Of a DNA stretch of 64,000 nucleotides, positions 9,524 to 18,127 are shown one piece after another (within the stretch, counting starts at the first letter, position 1; the number at the start of each line of letters is the position of its first letter). Made by a program: the position numbers and the translations under genes. Below the pieces are notes generated by a model. It was not told where the DNA came from and ran no database searches. It saw nothing but the letters and a program-made list of their open reading frames with translations. Source of the DNA: Candidatus Rhodoferax randersensis (lineage in GTDB: Bacteria > Pseudomonadota > Gammaproteobacteria > Burkholderiales > Burkholderiaceae_C); NCBI GenBank assembly GCA_016718155.1, contig JADKEH010000012.1, forward strand, positions 62,001 to 126,000, in the 5' to 3' direction.

Positions 9524-11503
9524 TTGAACACGCAATCCCTCGCGCGCACGCTGATCGTCGGGGCTGGCCTGGGCATCTTGCTGCCCGCTTTGGTGCTGGC
9601 GGCGTTTCTGTTCACCGACCGCCAGGAGCGCGAGATCAATCTGCGGGTACGCGTCCCTTTGTCCCAATACGCCGACGTGCTGGCCCGCGGCATGGCGGTG
9701 GCGATCTGGAACCTGGACAAGGAAGTCGCCGGGCAATTGGTCGAGGCAGTGATGCGCAACCCCGACGTGGCCCAGGTGACGGTACTCGATGAGTACAAGG
9801 GACGCTTCGCCCACGGTGGGTCGTCCTTGCAACTGGATGGGGAGCGACTGCGCGAGGAACGCGAGGTGGTGTACAACCGCCGCGTCATCGGTCACGTCGT
9901 GGTAGAGATGAGCACACGCCGTGTTCAGCTCGGTCTGCTGACTGACCTCTCCGAACTGGGCATGGCACTGCTGGCACAGGTGGCAATCTCCTTCGTGTTG
10001 ATCCTGCTGCTGTTCCAGCGACGCATGCTGCGTCCCCTGCGGTCACTGCAACAAAGCACGATCCGACTGGCGCGGGGGGAACTGGACCAGCCGGTGTTGT
10101 CACTGCGCCAGGACGAAATCGGCACGCTGGCCCTGGGCCTGGACAAGATGCGCACGGACCTTGGCACGCTGCTTGCCGAGCGAGACAGCCGCAACGCCTC
10201 CCTCAAGTTGGAGCTGGCCGAGCGACTGCGCGCCGAGGAAGCGCTGCGCTTCAGCCAGGCCAAGTTTTCCGCCATCTTTGACGCCTCGCCCGTGGCGATG
10301 ACGGTCTCGCGCCGACAATTCGGATGTGAAGTCGCCAGCCTGAACGATGCCTGGGTTCGCCAGTTCGAGCGCAGCCGGGAACAAGCCGTCGGCACCACCG
10401 GGACCCAGAACGGATTCTGGGTCAGCCAGCTCGATCGCGACGCGGTGCTGGCCGAGATTGACCGCGCGGGAGAAATCGCCCGCTACCCCGCGTGGTTGTC
10501 GGCCGGCTACGAGGGTAAACGTTTGCTGTGCGAGGTCTCCGGTCGATCGATTACCTTGAACGATGAATCGCTGTTGATCCTGGCCTACGAAGACATTACC
10601 GCCAAGTACCAGTACGAGCGGGAAATACTCGAACTCAATGCCACGCTGGAACAACGCGTAAGCCAGCGAACACAGGAGCTCACCACCGCACTGGCCACGC
10701 TGCAGCAGGCGCACGGCGAATTGGTGCGGACCGAAAAGCTGGCGGCGCTGGGAGCCCTGGTGGCAGGCATCGCCCACGAGCTCAACACCCCCATTGGCAA
10801 CTGCGTCACGGTCGCCAGCACGATGCGCGAGCACAACGAGGAGTTTGCGGACTCGATTCCGCAAGGTCTGCGTCGCTCGACCCTGCAAAGCTATGTTGAG
10901 CGCACCCGCGAGGGCACCACCATCCTGATGCGCAGCCTGGCCAAGGCCGCCGAACTGGTGGCCAGCTTCAAACAGGTCGCAGTCGACCAAACCAGCGTCA
11001 ACCGGCGGTTTTTCCGGCTCAGCGAGACCGTCAACGAGATCATGCTGACGCTGAGCCCCATGATTCGAAAGACGCCACACACAGTCAGTTGCCAGATACC
11101 GCCCGATTTGACGATGGAAAGCTACCCAGGCCCATTGGGGCAGATCCTCACCAATCTGATCAACAACGCATTCCTGCACGGATTCGAGCCGGGCATGCAC
11201 GGGTCCGTCACGGTCTCTGCCGTGGCGATTGGAGACGACTGGCTGCAACTTTCAATCCAGGACAACGGGCTGGGCATACCGCAGGACAATCTGGATCGGA
11301 TCTTTGACCCCTTTTTCACCACCAAACTGGGCCAGGGCGGAAGTGGTCTGGGCCTGAGCATCGTGCACAACCTGGTCACGGGTGTGCTGGGAGGTTCGAT
11401 CAAAGTCAGTAGTTCAGCCGGGCAAGGAACCCACGTCAGCCTGACGCTGCCGCGCACGGCTCCAGCAGGCAACCTGGACCACAACACCAACACATCCCCT
11501 TAA
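9524..11503 (+). CDS. membrane sensor histidine kinase (HAMP-PAS-HisKA-HATPase)
   Basis: Inner-membrane histidine kinase of 659 residues. A transmembrane segment at about residues 8-29 and another at about 144-165 flank a periplasmic domain of roughly 115 residues. A HAMP linker, a PAS domain (about 245-365) and a coiled coil precede the H-box GIAHELNTPIGN with phosphoacceptor His418. The ATPase domain has NLINNAFLHG, DNGLGIP, FDPFFTTK and GSGLGLSIV. The start is TTG 9524. No response regulator with a receiver domain adjoins, so the output partner is unknown; the diguanylate cyclase that begins 22 bp downstream has no receiver domain. Same strand and tight spacing suggest one operon from 8644 to 12557. 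Confidence 0.93.
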   Translation: MNTQSLARTLIVGAGLGILLPALVLAAFLFTDRQEREINLRVRVPLSQYADVLARGMAVAIWNLDKEVAGQLVEAVMRNPDVAQVTVLDEYKGRFAHGGSSLQLDGERLREEREVVYNRRVIGHVVVEMSTRRVQLGLLTDLSELGMALLAQVAISFVLILLLFQRRMLRPLRSLQQSTIRLARGELDQPVLSLRQDEIGTLALGLDKMRTDLGTLLAERDSRNASLKLELAERLRAEEALRFSQAKFSAIFDASPVAMTVSRRQFGCEVASLNDAWVRQFERSREQAVGTTGTQNGFWVSQLDRDAVLAEIDRAGEIARYPAWLSAGYEGKRLLCEVSGRSITLNDESLLILAYEDITAKYQYEREILELNATLEQRVSQRTQELTTALATLQQAHGELVRTEKLAALGALVAGIAHELNTPIGNCVTVASTMREHNEEFADSIPQGLRRSTLQSYVERTREGTTILMRSLAKAAELVASFKQVAVDQTSVNRRFFRLSETVNEIMLTLSPMIRKTPHTVSCQIPPDLTMESYPGPLGQILTNLINNAFLHGFEPGMHGSVTVSAVAIGDDWLQLSIQDNGLGIPQDNLDRIFDPFFTTKLGQGGSGLGLSIVHNLVTGVLGGSIKVSSSAGQGTHVSLTLPRTAPAGNLDHNTNTSP

Positions 11504-11525
11504 AGTGCCGATGTACACTTGAATC

Positions 11526-12557
11526 ATGTCCGAACTCGTAGACAACCTGGCCGACCTGACCTCCCAGAAAGATCGGGACGCGCTGGAACGCGCACTCGTT
11601 GGCACCATCTGTGATTTGCTGTCGCCGATCAGCGCAGAAATCTACCGGGGCGTAGGTGATCGCGACAACCAGCGCTGGCTGTCCTGTGCGCGTCTCGGGC
11701 CCGGCGACCTGGTCCCGACCACCGATACGGCGTGGGCCACCTTGGACACCTTGCCAAGACTGGCAGACTTTCCCCAGCGCATGCAGGCGATGAAAACGCA
11801 ACTGGTCGTCGAGCAGATCGGTCCACCCGTCTGCACCGTTTTTCCGCTGGACCGCAACGCGGATGCCCCAGGCGTGCTCGTCATCGAGAGCGACCTACCG
11901 CTGTCGCAAGAGTCCCGGCGTCTGGTCGTGGGTGTGCTGCGGCTGTACCGCAACTTCCAGAGCTTGCTGGACTATGGCGAACGCGACACGCTGACCGAAT
12001 TGCTCAATCGCAAGACCTTCGACGGCGCGTTCTTGAAGGCCACGATCGAGCAGAGCAAGGTCAACAGCGTCGAACAGGGCGAACGTCGGCGCGAGGTGGT
12101 GTCCAGCAGCTATTGGCTGGCCATGATCGACATCGATCACTTCAAGCGGGTGAATGACACCTATGGCCACCTGATTGGCGATGAAGTGCTGCTGTTGCTG
12201 GCGCGGTTGATGCGGGCGTGTTTCCGATTTCATGACCAGCTCTACCGTTTTGGAGGCGAGGAGTTCGTGGTACTGATGCGCTGCAACGGCGAGGCCGAGG
12301 CGGCGCTGGCGCTCGAGCGGCTGCGCGCCAGCACCGCGAATCACCTGTTTCCCCAGGTTGGCCATATCACGATCAGCATTGGTTTCTCAGAGGTCCGTTC
12401 CGGGGACACACCCAGCGGTGCGTTTGAGCGTGCGGACAAGGCCGTCTACCACGCCAAGGCACACGGCCGCAACCAGGTCTGCAGTCATGCCGCCCTGGTG
12501 GCCGAAGGCAAGTTGGTGGAGCAAGTGGCCAACGTTGGCGACATCGAGCTTTTCTAG
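11526..12557 (+). CDS. GGDEF diguanylate cyclase with N-terminal GAF-like region
   Basis: Predicted diguanylate cyclase of 343 residues that makes cyclic di-GMP from two GTP. The catalytic motif reads GGEEF (about residue 243), an active variant, and is preceded by RFHD, which fits the RxxD allosteric inhibitory site five residues upstream. The substrate-site segment DIDHFKRVNDTYGHLIGDEVL is intact. The first 165 residues resemble a GAF-like sensory domain without identifiable ligand residues. There is no transmembrane segment, so it is cytoplasmic. It sits 22 bp after the histidine kinase and probably shares its transcript. Confidence 0.92.
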   Translation: MSELVDNLADLTSQKDRDALERALVGTICDLLSPISAEIYRGVGDRDNQRWLSCARLGPGDLVPTTDTAWATLDTLPRLADFPQRMQAMKTQLVVEQIGPPVCTVFPLDRNADAPGVLVIESDLPLSQESRRLVVGVLRLYRNFQSLLDYGERDTLTELLNRKTFDGAFLKATIEQSKVNSVEQGERRREVVSSSYWLAMIDIDHFKRVNDTYGHLIGDEVLLLLARLMRACFRFHDQLYRFGGEEFVVLMRCNGEAEAALALERLRASTANHLFPQVGHITISIGFSEVRSGDTPSGAFERADKAVYHAKAHGRNQVCSHAALVAEGKLVEQVANVGDIELF

Positions 12558-12635
12558 CCATGCTCCTGCGGTAATGGATGTTGCCCGCTTTCTGCGCGCG
12601 CTCCTGGTGTCGACACAAAGCGCCCCCGCGATCTG

Positions 12636-13895
12636 ATGCTGGGCATTGACTTCGGAACCTCGAACTCGGCCGCCGCTTATGTCCGCGCCGATGGCGTGCT
12701 GTGCCCGATTGAACTGGAGGCAGATCGCACCACCATGCCCACCGCGCTGTACTTTTGCGCCGAGCGTGCCCAAGTGCACTATGGTTCGGCGGCGCTGCAG
12801 GCGTACCTGACCGCAACGCAAGACCAGGCGAGCGGCGGGCGCCTGATGCGCGCCATCAAGAGCCTGCTGGGCAGTCGGCTGATGGAGGAGCGCACCGCCG
12901 TCAACGGGCATCTGATCAGCTTCTTCGACATCGTCGTGCTGTTCTTCCGGGTGCTCAAGGCGCGCAGCGAGTTGCAATTGGGGCACCCGGTAACGCAGGC
13001 CATGCTTGGGCGGCCGGTTCATTTCGTGGACGACGACCCCCAACGCGATGCGCTGGCGCAAGCGACCCTGGAGCGCGCCGCGCACGCTGCCGGGTTTGAA
13101 TCGGTTCGGTGCCAACTGGAGCCGATTGCGGCGGCGTTCGACTTCGAGCGGCGAATTACCCGCGAGACCACCACCCTGGTGGTCGATATCGGTGGTGGAA
13201 CCTCCGATTTCACCGTGATCCAGCTAGGGCCCACGCGGCGAGACAATCCCGAGCGCACCCACGACGTGCTGGCCACCAGCGGCGTTCACCTGGGCGGAAC
13301 CGACTTCGATCGCCTGCTCAGTCTGGAGTTTGTGATGCCGCTGATCGGTCTGGGTCACATCGGCCCGAGCCGGCGTCAAGTGCCGTCTGGCATTTTTCAC
13401 GACCTGTCCACCTGGCACTTGATCCATCACGCCTACACCCGTCAGCGCCTGCACCATGCAACCGAGCTCTGGACCGCCTACACCGACCCCGCGCTGCATC
13501 GGCGCTTGATGCAGGTGCTGCGGGAACGCCTGGGCCACCAACTGCTGGCGCAGGTCGAGGACGCAAAAATTGCCTGCGCCAATTCGTCAGGCCCGGTGGA
13601 GATCGATCTCGCCTGCATTGAGGACACCTTGCAGGCCGCCCTGACACCGCAAGCCTTGAGCCGAACGTTGCAGGTGCAGGTCGACAAGATCGTGGCGTGT
13701 GCCCGGCAATGCGTGGCCCGCAGTGGCGATCGCCACATTGACGCGGTCTACCTGACGGGCGGTTCGTCTGCGCTGGCGCCCTTGGTGCAAGCGTTGGAAC
13801 AGGCTTTTGCGGGGGCCACCATGGTCCACGGCGACCGCTTTGGTGGCGTCGCCGCCGGGCTGGCCTGGGCGGGATCAGTCACGGCGCGAACATGA
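12636..13895 (+). CDS. Hsp70 family protein (YegD-like)
   Basis: DnaK-related ATPase of 419 residues. It has the phosphate-1 motif GIDFGTSNS at residues 3-11, phosphate-2 DIGGGTSDF near 184-192, and an adenosine motif GGSSALAPL near 376. The substrate-binding beta-sandwich and lid of true DnaK are missing, so it is of the short YegD-type chaperone-like group with undefined clients. The start ATG 12636 directly precedes the first strand, as is usual in the family. It follows the cyclase gene by 78 bp on the same strand, so it may be cotranscribed, but no functional link is evident. Confidence 0.9.
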   Translation: MLGIDFGTSNSAAAYVRADGVLCPIELEADRTTMPTALYFCAERAQVHYGSAALQAYLTATQDQASGGRLMRAIKSLLGSRLMEERTAVNGHLISFFDIVVLFFRVLKARSELQLGHPVTQAMLGRPVHFVDDDPQRDALAQATLERAAHAAGFESVRCQLEPIAAAFDFERRITRETTTLVVDIGGGTSDFTVIQLGPTRRDNPERTHDVLATSGVHLGGTDFDRLLSLEFVMPLIGLGHIGPSRRQVPSGIFHDLSTWHLIHHAYTRQRLHHATELWTAYTDPALHRRLMQVLRERLGHQLLAQVEDAKIACANSSGPVEIDLACIEDTLQAALTPQALSRTLQVQVDKIVACARQCVARSGDRHIDAVYLTGGSSALAPLVQALEQAFAGATMVHGDRFGGVAAGLAWAGSVTART

Positions 13896-13925
13896 TCGGG
13901 CCCGCGCGTTGGCAAAGCGTCCGGC

Positions 13926-14945
13926 TCACGCCTTGAATATCTGCTCAACGCGTTCCCGGCCGCCCGGATTGGCCATGATGACGATCGCATGGCCGGCCTT
14001 GAGCACATGGTCATCGCCCGGATTGAATACCCAGCGGCCTTGCTCGTGCGTGGCCATCAGGATGTAGTCGCGCGACTTGGGCAGCAGATCCTTGAGCGGG
14101 CGTTCCTCGAATCCGGCGGGCACCACCACTTCCTCCACGCGCAAGCCCTCATCGCTGCGCAGCATCTGGTCCATGAAGTTCACCACATGGGGGCGCACCA
14201 TGGCAGAGGCAATACGCATGCCGCCGGTGAAGTCGGGCGAAACGATCTCGTCCGCGCCGGCACGGCGCGCCTTGTTGGCGTTGTGGATGTCGTGCATCCG
14301 CGCCACTACCCGCGCCTTGGGGTTGAGCAGCTTGACCGACAGCGACACCATCAGGTTGTGGCTGTCATCGCCCGTGACCGCAAACACACCGGCACAAGCC
14401 ATCACGCCCGCACAGCGCAGGGCCTCGTCTTCGGCTGCATCGTCATGCAGGTACAGGGTGTGCGGGTGATGATCCAGCCAGCGGTCCAAGGCCGCGCGAT
14501 CCTGTTCAATCACCACCATCGCACGGTGGGTCTTGACCAGTTCGTTGGCCACATTGGTGCCCACGCGTCCGATACCACAGACGATGTAGTGGCCCGAGAG
14601 CCGGGCAATTTGCTTTTCCATGCGTTTCCTCTTGAGGGATGCGTTCAGATCGGATTCAAGCAACAGAGCGACAAAGGTCGAGAACATATAGGTCATCGTC
14701 CCAATGCCCATGAAGGCAATGGCGACCGTAAACAGGCGCCCCATCGGATGCGTGCTGAGATCAACAGTCTCACCGTAACCAATCGTGGCCACAGTGATAA
14801 ACGTCATGTAGAAGCTGTCGATCCAGGTCGCCGTCGGCCGACCGATGTAGTGGTAGCCCACGGTACCGACGACGTGAACCGTGGCCAGCAACGCCGCCCC
14901 AATCCGCAAGCCCGCGAAATGTGTCCCTCGGAAGATTCGTTTCAA
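13926..14945 (-). CDS. potassium channel with RCK (TrkA-N/TrkA-C) domains
   Basis: Two-transmembrane K+ channel subunit of 339 residues. The selectivity filter TIGYG occupies residues 54-58 between two hydrophobic helices (about 13-32 and 72-95). The cytoplasmic part is an RCK domain with a dinucleotide-binding motif GIGRVGTNVA near residue 124, a conserved acidic residue after the second strand (VVIEQD) and a C-terminal TrkA-C module (EERPLKDLLP onward). Such proteins open on binding ligands such as nucleotides or Ca2+ and act as tetramers. It is convergent with the Hsp70 gene and divergent from the protease gene. Confidence 0.93.
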   Translation of the reverse strand: MKRIFRGTHFAGLRIGAALLATVHVVGTVGYHYIGRPTATWIDSFYMTFITVATIGYGETVDLSTHPMGRLFTVAIAFMGIGTMTYMFSTFVALLLESDLNASLKRKRMEKQIARLSGHYIVCGIGRVGTNVANELVKTHRAMVVIEQDRAALDRWLDHHPHTLYLHDDAAEDEALRCAGVMACAGVFAVTGDDSHNLMVSLSVKLLNPKARVVARMHDIHNANKARRAGADEIVSPDFTGGMRIASAMVRPHVVNFMDQMLRSDEGLRVEEVVVPAGFEERPLKDLLPKSRDYILMATHEQGRWVFNPGDDHVLKAGHAIVIMANPGGRERVEQIFKA

Positions 14946-15113
14946 ACGCCAGCCCGCCTTCTTTGCAGCAATGCGGTAAATTGTAGCCAGCAGGCCACCC
15001 GGCGTCGCCTTGGGTCAACAGCTTGGGGCAACAGCACCGCCTCTGACTGTGCCCGACGCCCATGCCACAATCGATACCGATCAGCCAGCCCCCCCTACCG
15101 GAAACAGTGATTC

Positions 15114-16688
15114 ATGACCTTCGCTCCCCTGCATCGCGCCCTGGCGGCGCTGGTATTGATCCCGGCACTGACCTTGGCTGCGGTGCCTGTCGCCGCGCAA
15201 ACGGTCAACCTCGGCGCGGCCGTTGCCCCCTCGGCACCGCTAAGCACGGCGCCGGTTGGCGTCGCAAACTCGGTCGTCAAAGTGTTTTCCACGGCGCGCT
15301 TTCCGGACCCGTTCAAACCCTGGACCAAGCAGGCGCCCAAGGAAGCCACTGGCTCGGGGGTGGTGATCGAGGGGCGGCGCATCCTGACCAACGCACACGT
15401 GGTGTTGTATGCCAGCCAGGTCCAGGTGCAGGCCAACCAGGACGGAGAGAAGATATCCGCCACGGTCGAAGCGATTTCGCCCGGCATTGATCTGGCCATC
15501 CTCAAACTCGACGACGAATCGTTCTTTGACAGCCACGCACCACTGGCGCGGGCCAACACACTGCCCGAGATCAAGGACGCGGTGCTGGCCTACGGCTATC
15601 CCACTGGCGGCACCTCGCTGTCGATCACCAAGGGCATCGTGTCACGGATCGAGTACGCCACCTACAGCTTCCCCACCTCGGGCCTGCGCATCCAGATCGA
15701 CGCCGCGATCAACCCTGGCAACAGCGGTGGGCCGGCGGTTGCGGGCGACAAGATGATCGGACTGGCGTTCAGCCGCCTCAACGACGCGCAAAACATCGGT
15801 TACATCATCCCCAATGAAGAGATCGAGTTGTTCCTGGGGAGTGTGGCGGCCGGCACCGTCGGACGCAGGGCGACCCTGATGGACGAATTTCAGACCCTGG
15901 AGAGCCCGACTCTGCGCGCCTTTCTCAAGCTGGACAGGTCGGTCAAGGGCTTGGTGGTGCACCGAGCGGCCAGTTCCGACCAGGATTACCCGCTCAAGAA
16001 GTGGGATGTGGTCACCCACATAGGTGGTACCGCTATCGACGAGCAAGGCATGGTCAAACTGGGATCGGACTTGCGGGTGAACTTTCGTTACCTGATCCAC
16101 AAGGTGGCCCGTGATGGCAAGCTGCCGCTGACCGTGGTCCGCTCGGGGCAGAGCTTGGGCGTTGAGGCTCCGGTCAATCACGGCTGGCCGCTGCTGATTC
16201 CTGATCTGCAAGGGCGCTATCCCTCTTACTTTGTCTACGGTCCACTGGTGTTCTCCAGCGCGACCGCGCAGTACGCGGCCTTCCTCAGCGGTAACGCCAA
16301 CACGATGCTGGCTTTCAGTTTCATCCGCAGTCCGCTGGTGACCCGACGCGGGGACAGCCCCAGCGCCCAGCGCGAAGAGTTGGTCGTGATTGCCTCGCCC
16401 TTTTTCCCGCACAAGCTCGCCAAAGGCTATTCGAACCCTTCCGCAGGCGTGGTCGATACCGTCAACGGCGTACCTATTCGCAGCCTGCGGCATCTGGTGG
16501 CCGTGCTGCGCGACACCAAGGACGAATTTGTCGTCATTCAGACCGACAACCGCGGCGGCGAGTCCATGGTGTTCCCCCACAAGGAGATGCTCGCCGCCAC
16601 CGAGGACATCCTGACCGACAACGGCGTGCGCGTCCAGGGCTCGGCCGATTTGCTGGAAGTCTGGCGGCAAGCCGCGACCAAGCCCTGA
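15114..16688 (+). CDS. HtrA/Deg-like trypsin-family serine protease with PDZ-like region
   Basis: Exported serine protease of 524 residues with a signal peptide cleaved near VAAQT (residue 29). The chymotrypsin-fold triad is His95 (TNAHVV), Asp126 (GIDLAIL) and Ser204 (NPGNSGGP). A PDZ-like segment follows (KGLVVHRAASSD onward), and the C-terminal 170 residues resemble the plant/bacterial Deg9-type long proteases rather than classical DegP with two clear PDZ domains. It probably works in the periplasm in protein quality control or processing. It is divergent from the K+ channel across 168 bp that should hold both promoters. Confidence 0.88.
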   Translation: MTFAPLHRALAALVLIPALTLAAVPVAAQTVNLGAAVAPSAPLSTAPVGVANSVVKVFSTARFPDPFKPWTKQAPKEATGSGVVIEGRRILTNAHVVLYASQVQVQANQDGEKISATVEAISPGIDLAILKLDDESFFDSHAPLARANTLPEIKDAVLAYGYPTGGTSLSITKGIVSRIEYATYSFPTSGLRIQIDAAINPGNSGGPAVAGDKMIGLAFSRLNDAQNIGYIIPNEEIELFLGSVAAGTVGRRATLMDEFQTLESPTLRAFLKLDRSVKGLVVHRAASSDQDYPLKKWDVVTHIGGTAIDEQGMVKLGSDLRVNFRYLIHKVARDGKLPLTVVRSGQSLGVEAPVNHGWPLLIPDLQGRYPSYFVYGPLVFSSATAQYAAFLSGNANTMLAFSFIRSPLVTRRGDSPSAQREELVVIASPFFPHKLAKGYSNPSAGVVDTVNGVPIRSLRHLVAVLRDTKDEFVVIQTDNRGGESMVFPHKEMLAATEDILTDNGVRVQGSADLLEVWRQAATKP

Positions 16689-16774
16689 CAGCGCCGGATC
16701 GAGCCGTTGGTGACCGTGTCACCGGGCCATGGCCACCCATCCTGTGCCGTGCGGCGTACCCTTGAAATGACGTC

Positions 16775-17209
16775 GTGCGCTACCATATGGCACCTATGCG
16801 TCGCCACCGCGCTCCCATCGTGACCCGCCGTCAGCCCAACTGGCTGCTGGTGTGCGCCATGCTGGCGTTGTCGATGCACGCACTGGCCAACATGGGCCTG
16901 ATGCCCAACCGTGGGCAGTCCGCCAACAGCGCAAGCAGTGCCTTCTTCGCCGAGGTCTGCACCGGCAAGGGCATGTTCAAGCTGGGGCCCAACACCTTGC
17001 TGGGGGCACTGGCCGACGCCACTGGGCACGAAGCGGATTGCTGCGACCTGTCTTCGTTCACCGGCGGCCCCGCCCTGACCGGCAGTGCGTCCGCCCAGGC
17101 GGCCCTCGATTTGGCGTTGGGCGCGCGCCTGGCGGTTAGCTTGGCGGGGGTTCCCGCCCGGGCGGACTGGGCCCTGCAGGCCCCGCGCGGCCCGCCGCTT
17201 CTGGGCTGA
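16775..17209 (+). CDS. DUF2946-like small protein
   Basis: Protein of up to 144 residues with an N-terminal hydrophobic helix (WLLVCAMLALSMHALA) that may be a signal or membrane anchor. The body has the DUF2946-like pattern of a cysteine-glycine motif (EVCTGKG), a central His/Cys cluster (GHEADCCDL) and a C-terminal aromatic-proline tail ending APRGPP. Some relatives are encoded next to copper or cytochrome genes; a role in metal handling is only suggested by the Cys/His residues. GTG 16775 is the longest start; ATG 16787 or ATG 16796 are alternatives. It stands alone between the protease and the Crp-like gene. Confidence 0.6.
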   Translation: MRYHMAPMRRHRAPIVTRRQPNWLLVCAMLALSMHALANMGLMPNRGQSANSASSAFFAEVCTGKGMFKLGPNTLLGALADATGHEADCCDLSSFTGGPALTGSASAQAALDLALGARLAVSLAGVPARADWALQAPRGPPLLG

Positions 17210-17318
17210 GACCGGGCTGCGTGTGGGCACCCCAGGCCATGGCCTGAGGCGCCACCAAAGCCGAGCGGCGAGTGGCCCCCAACATCGGGTGAGCCGTTTC
17301 GCACCTTCCCCCATTGAT

Positions 17319-17345
17319 GCCCGAACCAATCCAAGCGGTTCGGGC
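17319..17345. promoter_or_regulatory. 9-N9-9 inverted repeat upstream of the Crp/Fnr-like gene
   Basis: GCCCGAACC at 17319-17327 and GGTTCGGGC at 17337-17345 are perfect inverted arms separated by nine bases. It lies 62 bp before the ATG of the regulator gene and 110 bp after the DUF2946-like gene. It is either an operator or a U-less hairpin terminator. Confidence 0.4.
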
Positions 17346-17407
17346 GTGCGGGCCTCACGCAAGGGTTGATCCACTCCCATGCGGCGGGCTCGTCAGGAGC
17401 CAAGAAT

Positions 17408-18016
17408 ATGTCCGAACATAAAGTCATGAAGTCTGAACAGGCGCCAGTGGCTCAGCCACGCCAGTTCAAGCGCGGTGAGTGCGTCTACGCGACCGGCGAC
17501 CAGGGGCAAGCCTGGCGTGTGGTGTCGGGCGCGGTGCGGCTGGACACGGTCGGCCCGCAAGGCCCGATGTTTGCCAGCCTGGCCCTGCCGGGTGACGTGA
17601 TCGGTGCCGAAGCGCTGGTCGGCGGGCACTATGCCTTCCAGGCGCGCGCGCTCACGCCCTGTGCGCTGGCGCCCTGGAAAGAGCCCAAGACATCGCTACT
17701 GGGTTTGTTTACCGCCACCCAGCGCCGCGCCGCCGAAGTGGTGGCCTTGCGCGGAGGGCGTGCCGCCGACCGGGTGGCCCGATTGGTGCATCTGCTCATG
17801 GGCGATGGTGAATCGGCACAGGCCGGCAGCCAAACTGTGATGCCCCGGCTGCGCGACGTCGCCGACATCACCGACCTGACCATTGAAACCGTCTCGCGGG
17901 TTGCCGCAACGCCTGCCCGCACCGGCGGTGTGCGGGGTCGCCCCCGGCGGGCAAACCCGGCGCCCCGTGATCCTGCCCCCACATTCCCGGCCCTGGCCGC
18001 CGGCGCCCCGGCGTGA
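17408..18016 (+). CDS. Crp/Fnr-family transcriptional regulator with divergent C-terminus
   Basis: Regulator of 202 residues. The N-terminal half is a cyclic-nucleotide-binding-type beta barrel (KRGECVYATGDQ, VVSGAVRL, ALPGDVIGAEAL), followed by a dimer helix and a helix-turn-helix whose recognition helix (LTIETVSRV, about residue 163) is normal. After that point the usual wing (an arginine, glycine and hydrophobic pattern) is replaced by an Arg/Pro/Ala-rich tail, so the last 35 residues may be frameshifted or degenerate. AGGAG at 17395-17399 supports ATG 17408. No Fnr-type cysteines are seen. The target genes are unknown; the next gene is rpoH. Confidence 0.75.
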   Translation: MSEHKVMKSEQAPVAQPRQFKRGECVYATGDQGQAWRVVSGAVRLDTVGPQGPMFASLALPGDVIGAEALVGGHYAFQARALTPCALAPWKEPKTSLLGLFTATQRRAAEVVALRGGRAADRVARLVHLLMGDGESAQAGSQTVMPRLRDVADITDLTIETVSRVAATPARTGGVRGRPRRANPAPRDPAPTFPALAAGAPA

Positions 18017-18069
18017 AGCAGCCCCATCGGACCCCGGCAAAACGCTATGGGGACGATTGAACCAAACTG

Positions 18070-18096
18070 TTAGCACTCCATCAAAGAGAGTGCTAA
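18070..18096. promoter_or_regulatory. CIRCE operator (HrcA binding site) upstream of rpoH
   Basis: TTAGCACTC at 18070-18078, a 9-base spacer, and GAGTGCTAA at 18088-18096 match the CIRCE consensus exactly. CIRCE is bound by the heat-shock repressor HrcA. The site ends 31 bases before the likely rpoH start and overlaps a possible -10 (TAATAT, 18094-18099). It therefore predicts HrcA repression of the sigma-32 gene. Confidence 0.93.
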
Positions 18097-18114
18097 TATT
18101 AGAAATATGACATC

Positions 18115-18120
18115 AAGGAG
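18115..18120 (+). promoter_or_regulatory. ribosome-binding site deciding the rpoH start
   Basis: AAGGAG lies 7 bases before ATG 18128. It would fall inside the coding region if the upstream in-frame ATG 18107 were used, and that ATG has no comparable signal, so 18128 is preferred. Confidence 0.75.
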
Positions 18121-18127
18121 TTCTGGC

